64,000 bases of DNA. It comes from Liolophura sinensis. Taxonomy: Eukaryota; Mollusca; Polyplacophora; Chitonida; Chitonidae. Every line of letters begins with the position of its first letter. Within the stretch, counting starts at the first letter, position 1. Below the pieces are notes generated by a model. That model was not told the DNA's origin, searched no databases, and saw nothing but the letters and a program-made list of their open reading frames with translations. This document shows positions 34,360 to 45,955 of the stretch, one piece after another. The stretch is taken from the NCBI RefSeq assembly GCF_032854445.1, contig NC_088301.1, forward strand, positions 13,886,281 to 13,950,280, given 5' to 3'. The position numbers were made by a program, and so were the translations under genes.

Positions 34360-35698
34360 TTTGTAAAAAAAAAATGCGATTGCGATGTATTTGTTAAGTC
34401 GATCACTGGCAAGGTCATGGCACAGTAGCCGTTAACCATCAGTAGCTGACCATACGAAATGGGTGATCATCCTAACTTTTGACTCACGACATCATTTGCA
34501 GCCCTCCCACAGATTTTATTTATTTATTTATACTTTTTCCGCATCCCCCGCCAGCAACTTTTGTATAGAGTTACGTCCCTTGTCCATGGGAGAACACGCG
34601 ACAAAGCCGGACGCGCAACCCGACTAAAGTGAGTGATGAATAAAAGGGATGTACATTCCCTGTGTTCAAGCGTGTAAGGACTTATAAATTAAGCTTTACC
34701 TATGTATTTGCTGGCGTTGAAATAAAGAACCAAATGCTCATAGATTTCCGGTTTGGCTTTTTAAAACAGGACTATCACACAATGATTTTATCCGCTGAAA
34801 TAAGAAAAACTTTAAAGTATTAAGACCGCATGGAATGTTAGATGCCTTTTTTGGTGACCAGCGTTTAATTTCCCCCACTGACCCACAAAGCACGCTAGTC
34901 TACTAGGAATGGGAAACATATTTCAAGATTGCTGTAGTACCAGTGCAAAAATATGAGTTCGTAATTTTATTTATTTTCCGCCACTTTCCAAGCAAAAGGT
35001 CGTTTAATTTCTTTCCAGATTTTTTTATTTAGGGCCACATTTTAAGCATCATTAAAAATAGTTGATTGGGTAATCTGTACAACGAGTGAAATAATATTAT
35101 ACATGTATTAATTAAAGTAACAAAGATGAATTCCTAGCCTGTGAACTTGGGTGTGAAGAATTAAGTGCAAATGAATAAAACACCCTCAGAAATATATATA
35201 TTTCACTCAGTTCATCGCATTGATGTTTTTACTAAATGTCTCAATATTTGTTACAAAACAAACGTTTTCTGACCTATAGTTGGTCTATTCTAATCGAATA
35301 CACTAGTATATCAGAATATAATACTGTAAAATATTTTCCAAGAAAAGCTATGTTTCTGTGAGATCCTTGATATATACTTTTCATGAAGGGATGGTATTGC
35401 TCTGTTTTTGTGTTTTGTGAATATAAACACAACGAGTTTTATGTACATCGCTTTATATTCTCGACGACGTAAAACACCAATCAAATAAATGAAAAGTACA
35501 AGCCGTGCATATTTGTCAAAAAGCTATCGATGGCATGGAATCCCATGTACCCAAAGAGTGGATTCAAAGCAAAAACTGTGAATCCTGGAAATACTTTTTT
35601 TTAAAATAATAAAAGACAAACGCGTTTAATATTCTGACTTCAGGACCCAATTTTAGTATTTTAATCGCCCAAAACGCGTCTCCGGCTATCATAAAGGC

Positions 35699-35901
35699 CA
35701 GGCCCGGGATCATGAAGCGATCTTAGACTTAAGTAAAAACTTCAAATACGTAACAAATTCAAAGAATGAACTTGAACTCTGCCTAAAATATTGTGAAATA
35801 AATTTCAGCTGAAATTTCCGTTTTCAACGGAAAGGAACATTCCATGCAATTTTAATGATTGAAATCTGACAAGTCTAAGATTGCTTCGTGATCACGTGCC
35901 C
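35699..35901. mobile_element. MITE family B (TIR GGCCCGGGATCATGAAGCGA), copy 1
   Basis: The left end CCCGGGATCATGAAGCGATC then TTAGACTTAAGT mirrors the right end AAGTCTAAGATTGCTTCGTG then ATCACGTGCCC, an inverted repeat of about 30 bp with few mismatches. About 203 bp, non-coding. Confidence 0.8.
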
Positions 35902-36959
35902 AGAGCTTCCAAAGGGTCTGTTGGCAGCCCCTGGACCCGAACCTGTTATTTGTGATGGTACTTCCGCCGATTACCCATGTATGTTAAATTTATTGCAATA
36001 AAGATGTAAAAGTTCTCGATTTACTTATATATAGACAGTGATATATTTCAGTTAGCATAAGAATACAGAAAACAAATGTTAGAACAAATGAAGTAAATTG
36101 TGATATATAATGGATATTGCTTGGTTCATCATTGTAATAGGCCTATCCGAACATGTAGGGGTGAAGTTGGTTTGAATTTGCAGATCACTTTAAAATGAAC
36201 TCAGTCAGTCGTTAACCTTATTCCTAAAGAAGTTTTTCAGCGGTGTATACCCTATACTCAAGAATTTCAGCTCTTTTCAGTTTTCAAATGTCCAAAGTTT
36301 CTTTGAGTTTGGTAGATTCTCACGGTTGCGGTATATAGTTTTTCCTATACCATATCCCAGGTCAGTGCGAACTTCGTTGGCACAGCGTCGTAGATCTGAA
36401 AAGTCTTCTTATTAGGAACAGATTCTTTCCTGTCGATGTTGGCAAGACATTTCCTTTATAAGCCTGGCTTCGCTAAGAAATAAAGAAAATATGCAACGAA
36501 ATCTTCTCACTGACAGACAATGGCTGTCTAGAGGCGATTTTGTTGTGAATTGGCATTAATATATAAATTACTGCAGTTATGACACATTATAGCACTGGTC
36601 GGCGATCTCATTTCCCCAGAAATTTATGCATGACGGTCCATTTGGGCCAGAATGCAGGTTAACGCTCTGAATAGCCGGTGTCCGTCAACTCGCCACGAGA
36701 AACCACTGGAAAAGAGTTCTGACGTCACAGACTGGCCAAGTCCATGAGGGCTTCTACAATGTGCATGTAGCCTATACACGGAGTGAGTGTGGGTGCTCAT
36801 GAAAGTTATCTTAACCCAGACGCTGAAAATCAGCAAATCAGCAAGAGGTTTGTCAGTTAAAGGGTAGCTGTATATATGGTAATATAGCCTATACAAAGAC
36901 AACAAATAATATCACTAGTTATTTCATAATAAACAGGGGTGGAAACAGACCTAAACGGT

Positions 36960-37200
36960 CACGGACATTTTTTTCTCACGTGCGTGGTAACGCTGGAAAT
37001 CAACTTTTAATCAGGAATTCTTATATACGAGGCCATGGGAGGTCTTAGTAGAGAAATCGTCACTCGTACTCGCGCTCATATAGGGTTGAAGGGTAAAATA
37101 GGTGACGTCAGCGGAAACGGAAGTGTTCATGGGTGATAGAAATAACTCGCGCTTGAATGAGTGGTTACAACTGATAACATGTCGGCGCATGCGATTGTCT
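36960..37200. promoter_or_regulatory. Promoter/enhancer-like patch without a recognised gene
   Basis: CpG-containing sequence with CACGTG (about 36978), a full CRE TGACGTCA (about 37102-37109), an ETS-type CGGAAGTG just after it and an NRF-1-like GCGCATGCG (about 37184-37192). No convincing exon follows on either strand. Confidence 0.35.
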
Positions 37201-37556
37201 CAATGTACACGATTTTGTTTCCTACAACACATAAAAAGCCCTGCTTTTCAAACTACCTGTTGGATACTTTATAGATGCATATATACATTTGATCTTGTGT
37301 TGTCTTTCCTTTTAAAGCGCGATAGTTTCCCCCTGGCTCTGTAATATATGTAAATATTATTGTATGAAATAAATACCAAGACGTTTGGTCGCTTTCTCTC
37401 CTGATAATTTTGTACTCTATGATCCGCTTTTGTAACCGCATACTGATGAATCGTTCACTCATACATGACGTTCTTGAGACTGGAGTACCCGGGTACCAGA
37501 ATTTAAAATGGTTTACTTTATTTGAGTATTACTTTATACGAATTTGACATTTCTGG

Positions 37557-37930
37557 CACAACTTTTAATCCGACATCCGAATATCAGCCTTCACACAACC
37601 TCTTACAATTCCGAAGTGTAGACACTCGAACATCAACTAATATCCCTATATCTCTTCAAGGCTTTAAATTCGACAATCTAACTTCGACATCCTAACATTT
37701 CCCCCCAAAGACCTCCCAAAGTTTTAAATTCGACGTTCGAACACAATCATCCAAATATCTCGCAAAACCTCAACTTAAGACCAACTAACACCAACTTTTT
37801 TACACCAAACTTCAATTCTCTTCCAACGGGTGAAATTCCACATTTAATCCTCATCAACCTCAATGTCTCTTTCAAAGTGTTTAATTCAACATTCGAACAT
37901 CGAACTTTAAATTTCTTCCAAAGCGTGTAA
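37557..37930 (+). repeat. Degenerate minisatellite (TTAAATTCGACATTCGAACA)
   Basis: Many imperfect copies of a ~50-60 bp unit: TTTAAATTCGACAATC, TTTTAAATTCGACGTTCGAA, TTTAATTCAACATTCGAACA, with CTCTTCCAAAG/CTCTTTCAAAGTG pieces between. The strand is markedly poor in G. A smaller block is at 39185-39365. Confidence 0.6.
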
Positions 37931-39184
37931 AGGCATCGTTATCACAGAGATAAAACTATAAAGAAATGGCTTGTTCAGTACCTGACAGTGACAAGCTTTC
38001 CACGTCAAGATCAAACATCAAAACATGAACACACTTAGATAAATTCAATCAATATAATGGAATAATATAATCTTAATATTTCTGCCCAAACATCGGAATC
38101 TAAGTCCAGTGAAATAGGTAAATTCACAGTTCCTCGTTAATTCCTCAAATGAAAGACATAATTAATGCGCACAGCATAGAGAGAGAAACTAGAGCAGCGA
38201 CAACAGTGTGATAGCTGGCATATGGTCACACGGTGAAATACGGCCTCTTGTCCATTTACCTCGGTTATAGCGTTTTATTCTCACTGTTCATGTAAATGCA
38301 TAATAGTAGCAAAATAGACGCCCTGTAGCACCACGACTTTAACAGAATAACACTGATAACACTGGTACCGAGGGGACAATCGTTCGTAGACAAGGCACAC
38401 CGACGATGGTTTGTAACAAACATCTCTGAGAGACACACTCTTCCCTTGGTGACTGCATGATTAATTGTAACTCCCAAGTCTATACAGGGCGTCATAAGAA
38501 TTCAGTCCTCTTGGCTTGACACAAAGAGACCCCCGGGGCAAGGTCACCTTCAGTGGAATTGGGATGAAAGTATATGTCACATTACAAAGAGACGATGAGC
38601 AATATAAGCTTACAAAAGAAGTCTCAAACACAAGAATAGTGCGCGAAAAAACGCAACTAATTAACTCAATGTGTGATCGTACCGTAAAAAGACCTTTCAA
38701 AATGACTACGTAAAAAAGCAAGAATGCTTATAATATATAGCTCTCAAAAACCCTTGTCTTTCAAAATGGATTTTCCCTATACAAGCATGCAAAACTGACG
38801 TTGTAGACTGCTTCAGTCTGACGACTGTAGACTGCAAACTAAAACCTTGCCAGCTGGACTATATATACGCTGAATTAACATACTAGAATCCTCTAGTTTC
38901 GATGGAAAGAAACAGTGAACATGTTTACAACAATTCATCATTGATTTTCGAAATGACGACCTATATATTATATAGAAACGGCATATAAGCAATGACAGTT
39001 AGCATCCAGAGAGACCATCGCTTTTAAATGTACTCGAATACACGGCAGGCTTTTACACATGTAATATATAGGTCATTCGCTGAGTCGGTTAGCATCAAGT
39101 CGGCCTAGTTCATCCATAGCATAACAACGAAATAAACATAATGTTTTACATGTTAAGTCACAACATGCGTTAACTCTGACATTG

Positions 39185-39365
39185 CAACACCAAACTCCAA
39201 ATATCTTCCTAAGTCCTAAATCTAATATCTGAGCCAAATTCTTTCAAAACGTTAAATTCGACATTCGAAAATTAACCTCCACAGCCTGCATGATAGGCGA
39301 CCAAGCGTCGGAAACCTTTTCTAAAGTTCGACAGTGCATATAACCTCTTCCAAAGCGTCGACCTA
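39185..39365 (+). repeat. Second block of the TTCGACATTCGAA minisatellite
   Basis: CACCAAACTCCAAATATCTT, CAAAACGTTAAATTCGACAT, CCTCTTCCAAAGCGTCGACC. Confidence 0.5.
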
Positions 39366-40159
39366 GATAGTACACCAGAATAAAGTTTAAAGACAACTTC
39401 AACGAAATTAAAGCTTCGGATCAGGTTATCAGGGGGCAAAGTAAAAAGAACGAACAAAACAAACAAAGGCAAATAAAGCTATGTGCATTGTTATGTTCGA
39501 CGCCATTGTTTCGATTGTTTCGACTGTTTCGACGCCAAGATTTGAAAGTCACCTGGGGGTCAAAGATTGTCCTTAAGCCGAATAACAAGATATAACCTAC
39601 AAAAATATTAAATCTACCACTTTCACGGTTGCGGAGGGGGACAGCATATATAATGTTAAGTTAACAATTTCTAAAGTATAAATTTAAATTACTTTACAAA
39701 ATAATTAGAAAATGGTGTGATTTAACTCTTTCTTATTTCAAATTCACAATTTTAGGTCTTGTCTTCCTCGCTACAAATATTAAAAAGCTTAATTGTAATC
39801 AGCCTAACATTGTGTTGCAAACATTCATTAGACGCTGCGTAACATCTTAACACTCATATTTTACAACGGCCTGAACTGTGATTTGGATACTTGGCACGTA
39901 TCGGTACTGTTACATAAGCTATGCACGGACTCACTTATAAAACAGAACAATGCATTGTATGCTGGTGGGTGCTCATGCCACATTCTAAACTGCATGGCAC
40001 CTTGCATGTTTAATAGTCCAAATCTTCCCCTTTTTTGATCCTCTGTGTTTATGTCATTGTGATACATTTCACCCTTTTCTGCCTGGCTAATACGCTGGTT
40101 TGACATCGCTACCACCATACTCTTCCAAGGCACGTGCCATTCTTCACGCTAGTTTTTCA

Positions 40160-40550
40160 TCACTGTCATCACTAGGCAAGCATGACCTATGGAGTCTGCG
40201 CGAAGCAGTATGCTCTGCCACCACTAGCAAAATTTACAACGCCGACGTCACTGCAGTGGGGTCACGGTGATGAAACAAGACGTTTATGTCAGAAAACACA
40301 AAACCTCGTCTCACCTAATGATTCTTTATACCCATGTACTCTCTTTATCGAAGCCGTACGGTACAACAAATGATTCTAACTAACTTCTAAAACCCGTTTA
40401 TTGAGAAATGCTGATTAAATAGTTGCTCGCCAGGACACCAGTGATGGGGCTAAGTGTAAACAAGCCTACGTGCGTCACACAGATTCCAAAGGTTATGCAA
40501 GCTTCTGGCAGTGATGTAAAGCGAGCGTACAGAGCGGAACACTCGCTATA
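40160..40550. repeat. Dispersed repeat D, copy 1 (ends AGTGATGTAAAGCGAGCGTA)
   Basis: It shares the order TATAAAGAATCATT..., GTGTTTTCTGACATAAA, CATCACCGTGAC (minus strand) with 41.33-41.53 kb, and GGCAGTGATGTAAAGCGAGC near 40510. Confidence 0.45.
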
Positions 40551-40701
40551 CAGTGTATGTCGGGTTGACTTGCCCGGGATCCATTAGTTCAATGAAAATC
40601 AGCACTTCCACCACAAGCATGCAATGGCCTGTTTTACAACACTGACGCAACATTGCGTCAAGCGCAGTTTTAATACCATGATGTACATGTAATTTATTAA
40701 C

Positions 40702-40962
40702 TACCGGTACTAAAGGTACCTATGAAAGCCGGGCGGGGACATTTCGTCGCCCGGGTCGCTGGTTGCGGCCCTGGGCACGGGGGCGGTGAAACTCGCGCGA
40801 GAATGGTACCGTTCTCGTGCCGCGGCCAATGGGACCAGGGGACGAAGACCGTTACCGTTCGCATGATAATTGTACCATTCGCGCACGATTTGCACCGTCC
40901 TCGTGTCGCGACCCGCGGGCCGCGGGGCGAGATGTCCTCATCGGGCGTTTGTAAGTACCGGA
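40702..40962. repeat. GC-rich foldback element
   Basis: About 260 bp of strongly GC/CpG-rich sequence in AT-rich DNA. Ends ACCGGTACTAAAGGTACC and GTAAGTACCGG, and GGGGACATTTCGTCGCCCGG against (inverted) GAGGACATCTCGCCCCG, form imperfect inverted arms. The inside repeats CGAGAATGGTACCGTTCTCG, itself a palindrome, and variants (GAACGGTAACGG, CGCGAATGGTACAATTATCA). No protein recognised. Confidence 0.6.
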
Positions 40963-41379
40963 CATGTATTTTTTGTGTGTGGAGAAAGAACAGTTACTTT
41001 GTTGTAAATTGACTGAGTTACCTTTGATAAAAAATACCATTATGACATTATATAACCGAAGTCCCACTCCCTTGGCATCACGTCGTTATATAATCAGAGG
41101 TGCAGGCGACATCGGACAACCATGCATCACAATAATTTGTGTTCTCTGAGAGTTTAGGCCTAAGTTTAGGTACCATCCTTATTGTCGCTATTGTCAGGTG
41201 TGAACGACTCTTCTTTTCGGGTGAAAAAAAATAGAAAGAAAGATAAAAGAATAAGAGACAACCAAGCAAAACATGATCAGTCTATTTTTCAAAAAGCACT
41301 TCCTATATTAAGACATCTAATATAGGTTGTCATGCCGGCGAATGTGTCTTAAAAGCGTTGAAATCCTTTCTTCCAGACT

Positions 41380-41535
41380 CCATGCAGCCCATGCGCCGCT
41401 CTCTATACGTTCGCTTTACATCACTACCACCTCAAGCAAACTCTATACAGAAATCACGGCGATGAGGCAAGGAGTAATGTCAGAGAACACAAAAGCTCTG
41501 TCTCAACCTTTGTTTCTAATAATACTTCATACATA
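41380..41535. repeat. Dispersed repeat D, copy 2
   Basis: On the minus strand: GTATGAAGTATTATTAGAAA, CAAAGGTTGAGACAGAGC, GTGTTCTCTGACATTACTCC, AGTGATGTAAAGCGAACGTA. Closest to the 61.9 kb copy. Confidence 0.65.
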
Positions 41536-41597
41536 CGCGTTTTATTAATCTGAAGTATCCACAACACGATTCCAATCAACGCCTGAAACAATTTAGT

Positions 41598-41945
41598 TGA
41601 GTGAGTGAGTGAGTGAGTGAGTGAGTGAGTGCTTGGGGGTTTTAACGTCGTATTTACCAATTTTTCTGTCATATGACGACGAAGGAGTCCTTAGAGTGCA
41701 TGTACGTGTAATGTGCATCCGTGTTGCAGGACGGATTTCCACCGCTCTTTTATCTGGTGCTTCTTCATTGGGACGACTTACCGAAGGCAGGTGAGGAGCG
41801 TCGACCGAGCCATGATACTGATACGGATCAACCAGTCGTTACACTATCCCCTTAACGCTGAGCAACCAGCGAGGATTAAACCCCAAGCACTCACTCGCCA
41901 AGCGAGGAAGATGCAACTCCATCCTTTAAAGTAAAAGAAAGCTAA
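41598..41945 (-). mobile_element. Second SINE-like family (ACTC-tailed), copy 1
   Basis: Read on the minus strand it has a core (GATAAAAGAGCGGTGGAAAT, CCGTCCTGCAACACGGATGC, ACATTACACGTACATG, CGTCGTCATATGAC), then GACGTTAAAACCCCCAAGCA and (CACT)n. The (TGAG)n microsatellite at 41598-41632 is therefore its 3' tail. A related copy in opposite orientation is at 43105-43480. Confidence 0.75.
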
Positions 41946-42909
41946 TTTATAAAGTAAGGTTCATCATAAAGAAGCTGAAAACTTTGTGTAAGAATACTTT
42001 CATTAATTTTTTCAGATTTTTTAACAGTGGGAATTTTTGGTAACATTATTACAGTAATCTTTCACTCATAGCTAAAAAGAGTTATTCCAACATTCAGTGT
42101 CGTGATTAGAGGGGGATAAACTTCTTGTGACGTCAGCACCTAACCTCTGATTGCATGGTCCATAATGCCCACTTTAGAATTTGTGAGTCTTTAACTCTTT
42201 TCAAAATAAATCTAAAAGTATAACCGAAAGTATATTTATGAGTGGTCTTAAGTGAGGAGTCTCAGACTTAACGAGATACAGAATCGAGGCTGACTGGCTG
42301 ACAGTTGAGACAGGGTTTCCTGGTTTAAATATTGCAGCATTGGTCACGCTTAGATAAATGTACAATACGTAAAATCCACACAGAGAATCCATTCTGATTG
42401 CCTGTTATGAGAAACAGCAATCACAGTGGATTCTGTGTCTCTTTAAGCTCACTTAATTGTCCATGTTTTTTGACCACTCTGCACTGGTTTTCGTTTACAC
42501 TCTGCCTGAGACTGAATCACCTTGGCAGAACAATAGCCAGGTAGCCATAATGGAGTTCTGTTAACATAGGCTGCTATAGCCACAGTACTCCAATATGGAT
42601 ACCAGAAGTAGATCATGCAACCCCTCTATGCACATATATATACCTATGCTCTGGAAATAGTTTTCCATGAACACATCTGGGCTTTAGTAAGGGCATGAGT
42701 AAGTATTGCCGTTGCACTTGGCGATTTTCTCGTATATCACCTTAAAATTCCAATCTGCATGATGTCATACGTGACACATGACTATATATCTACCCGACAT
42801 GCGCAAATTGAAAACTGGTGACTAATTCTTCATGTATGTTTGATCAACTTTGTTTTACTTATATATATATTTCTTTGTTTATTCCCTGACTTATCTTATA
42901 CATAGACTA

Positions 42910-43025
42910 TTTTATTTGGTTTAATTGACTTGATGTGTGTTTTACGCCATACTCGAGAATATTTCATTTATACGGCGGGCAGTATTGTGCATGCATGGGA
43001 GGAAAACGGGCTAAGCCCGAGGGTG
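42910..43025 (-). mobile_element. SINE fragment, reverse orientation
   Basis: GTGTTTTACGCCATACTCGA then GAATATTTCATTTATACGGC and GGGAGGAAAACGGGC. Confidence 0.65.
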
Positions 43026-43104
43026 CACTTATTTTAGAAAGCGATGTCCAGCCGTTGGCCGTCAGGCATCCATCTCTATAGTTTCTTTCATCAATTGATT
43101 ATAC

Positions 43105-43480
43105 CGACCCCGATGGCTCAGTTGGTAGGGCCAACGCTTCGGGGGCGGTATAGGTCCAGGGTCAATTCTGGGTCGGGCAACACCTAAGACCTTAAAAGAG
43201 GAAGTTGCAGGGCCCCCGCTTCGGGGGCGGTAGATCCAGGGTCAATCCTGAGTCGGGTCCCACCTAAGACCTTAAAAGAGGAAGTTGTAGCTTCCTCGCT
43301 TCGAGTTCAGCATTAAGGGGAAGTGCAACGGCTGGTTTACCCATATCAGTATAATGTCTCGGGTGGGGCAGAGCACTTGCCTTCGATCGTCTCAGTCGAG
43401 CAGCAACGGATAAAAGAGCAGTGGAAATCCGTCCTGCAACAAGGAGGCACATTACACGTACATTCTAAGAACTCCTAGTT
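43105..43480 (+). mobile_element. Second SINE-like family, copy 2 with duplicated head segment
   Basis: It starts CCCCGATGGCTCAGTTGGTA (A-box-like). A segment of about 85 bp (CGCTTCGGGGGCGGTA..., CCTAAGACCTTAAAAGAGGA) then occurs twice in tandem. The shared core follows (GATAAAAGAGCAGTGGAAAT, CCGTCCTGCAACAAGGAGGC, ACATTACACGTACATTCTAA). The ACTC tail is missing. Confidence 0.7.
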
Positions 43481-43554
43481 CATTTATCATATTCTATATG
43501 AATGTCGCATGAAACGTCATTTGACGAACCGAATAAACCGCAAAGTGTGAAGTC

Positions 43555-43625
43555 GGCTTCAGACTCCGTGATGAACGTGGTCCCATGGTTTATGAGGCGG
43601 ATGCTCTAACCACTGGGTCATCGTC
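43555..43625 (-). repeat. tRNA-like SINE head remnant
   Basis: On the minus strand ACGATGACCCAGTGGTTAGA then GCATCCGCCTCATAAACC resembles an A box and a Met-type anticodon arm. The B box is degraded (CACGTTCATCACGG), so it is not a functional tRNA. Confidence 0.4.
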
Positions 43626-44069
43626 ATGTGATGAAAATTGTGATCGCGTAGCTTTGGTAGGTCAACATCCTTCCTGGTTAAAATCTGTTATTTCAAATGC
43701 ATATTGCCCAACATTTATAAAACATTCAATTGAATTCTGCTGTCAAATATATGCCTATATAGACAGGCATACACGTCATTCCAGCGAACAGCTCCGGCGA
43801 GTTTCTGGTGAGTTTCTCTGAAGGGGTTAACTGGATCGCGCAACACAGTAAAGCTCCGATTTGCTTGGAAATGTAGTTTAAATCAGTTCAAATTTGGCAA
43901 AGTGGTCCTGTTACAACATGGAGATTGAACCGTGCTGTCCTAATTATCAAACCGACTTGTCACTGATTTCTCGGACATTCTTAGGCTTGACCAGCCTCCA
44001 GTCACTGTAAGAAGGAACCCAGCCCTTCGGATGTACATGGGAAAACTATACATTGAAGTACGATAGACT

Positions 44070-44172
44070 GAACCTGCGGAACCTGGACCTCCCACCATAA
44101 TTCTGGACACCGCAGGTACAGTGGAATAATCTTGAGTAAGGCGTTAATGGAAATTCATTAAAATAAATAAGT
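44070..44172 (+). mobile_element. SINE 3' fragment
   Basis: AACCTGCGG, CTCCCACCATAATTCTGGAC and AATCTTGAGTAAGGCGTTAA, then an AAAT-like end. A second scrap (AGTGAAATATTCTTCAGTC) follows near 44216-44234. Confidence 0.6.
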
Positions 44173-45747
44173 TGTGCTCTTTTTTCTACACCCATAAACC
44201 TAATTGCGGCAGTGTAAGTGAAATATTCTTCAGTCTGTTGTTGGAAAAACAGGAATGTCTTTGTGGACAAACGACTGTTAAATACTCCATTTTAGGGACA
44301 GGCTACATGCTCCACAAAAACATGATGAAAACTTTAAATCAATGAAAGCATGTGAAGAAATGACCAACAACACAACAGCTCCAGTGTACAATAATATATT
44401 TTACCATTGTTTACAAAAAAACTGATTTATAAATAATAAACTAACAATGTACACACTAAATATGAGCTATATGTACATTTCCGCATAGATAAAAAACACA
44501 AAATACACTGACATACATTTAGCAGTACATCATTGTATACATATACATTGTGTATTTATGGTCATTACAAAACTTTGGGATTGATGCAAATCTTCAACAC
44601 CACAGCATTGACAAACATATATACAATTATCAGTTCTTGAGCTACAAGTCCTACAAATATCAAACGTGCTCAAAAGTCAGCTTTCTTAAGCAAATTTAGA
44701 TGTCTTCTGTCAACCAACAGGAATGCTGCCACAGCTACATAGACTGCAAGACATTTACAATTTTGACACCATAACTGCTCTTATTGGTATACAGCTTTTC
44801 ACGGCTTCGACACAGATGTGAGGAAACCAACTTTTCACCGAGCTTTGACATAAATGAGGCAAGACATCAGAAGTTGAAATTTAAACACTACTGTGTGTAA
44901 CATAAGACTGTGGAGATGGAAAATTGGTTTGTTATGAACGTTATGAAGGAAATCACCCTGTACAAAGAGACAACCATGAGAACCTACTACTTTTCATTCA
45001 GGTCATATTTTACATACTTGAATATATAAAACATGTTCAAAATCTTCAGACACAAGGTAATGTATGTCAATTTCACACACAGCACAGGTAAATATCTACC
45101 TATCTATATATATATATATTTATCATGAGCTACCAAAAAAAAAGACATAGGCCTACTATTCCTTACAGATCAACCCGGTTTACAGTTTTCTTCCAAATAG
45201 TCATACATGTGCAGAGCAGATACTCTTGAGGCTTGATCTTCTAGAAGTCATTCCTTTTTTGAGATGTGCAATGAAATAGCTTACTCTCCAGTTAACTGTT
45301 CTCAGGAGGATTGAGCACAGTGTATAACATGAACACAATGACAACGTCATGAAGATAATCCTGAAAACTGTTTCAATCGATGTAAATGTACTCCTTATAT
45401 AATTTGTTATATGTGTGCATCGCCTCATAGATGTTAAGTTTAAAGTACTGTTTTTTTTCTTGTTTTTTTTTCTTTTTCAAATAAATTATAAATTACAGTG
45501 ATATTAAAGAATGTGATTTGTTGTGAGGTACATGTACATTATTGATTTCCTTGAATGTTTTATCATTTATATAATTAAATTACACAGGAATAAGACTTTC
45601 ACACAGGAATAAAACCCAGGGTCGGAAAATAAGTCCAGTGGGCCCATATCACATATAGTTTTAAGTTCAGGCCTGAAAAAGAAAGACGGATGAAGAAACA
45701 TTTGTAGTGTGGAGCCTTATACCTGCTGCAAACATACACATGTTACA

Positions 45748-45955
45748 TACAGAGGATGTCCATCGTAACAGGATAGCTGTATATTCAAAACATGTCCACT
45801 GTTTTCTTTATTGGAAACATGTCCACTGAAAGAGCTGATGTAACGAGACAAGACGTATGACATACACAGAACATATCCGGTGTAACAGCGGACCTAACTA
45901 GAGAGACGTACGGCATATTCAAAACACGTCCACTGTAACAGCTGATGTTAGCAAC
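45748..45955 (+). repeat. Degenerate ~50-bp tandem repeat (AAACATGTCCACTGTAACAG)
   Basis: ATGTCCATCGTAACAG, ACATGTCCACTGTTTTC, ACATGTCCACTGAAAGAGCT, ACATATCCGGTGTAACAGC and ACACGTCCACTGTAACAGCT recur, with GAGACAAGACGTATGACATA / GAGAGACGTACGGCATATTC between. Confidence 0.65.

Larger units (their letters stand above)
32881..44400. other. Repeat-rich intergenic region, no gene seen
   Basis: It holds the full-length SINE, MITE B, the GC-rich foldback, repeat D, two copies of the ACTC-tailed SINE, two minisatellite blocks and CRE-type motifs (about 37102 and 42128). The small ORFs show no family resemblance. Confidence 0.55.

Noticed and set aside
39861-40133. 90-residue minus ORF as a gene
   Set aside because: No recognised motif, no promoter or splice context, and low-complexity neighbours; could not be supported.
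41598-41632. (TGAG)n as an independent microsatellite or CRISPR-like array
   Set aside because: It is a 4-bp simple repeat and forms the tail of a SINE-like element; no spacers exist.
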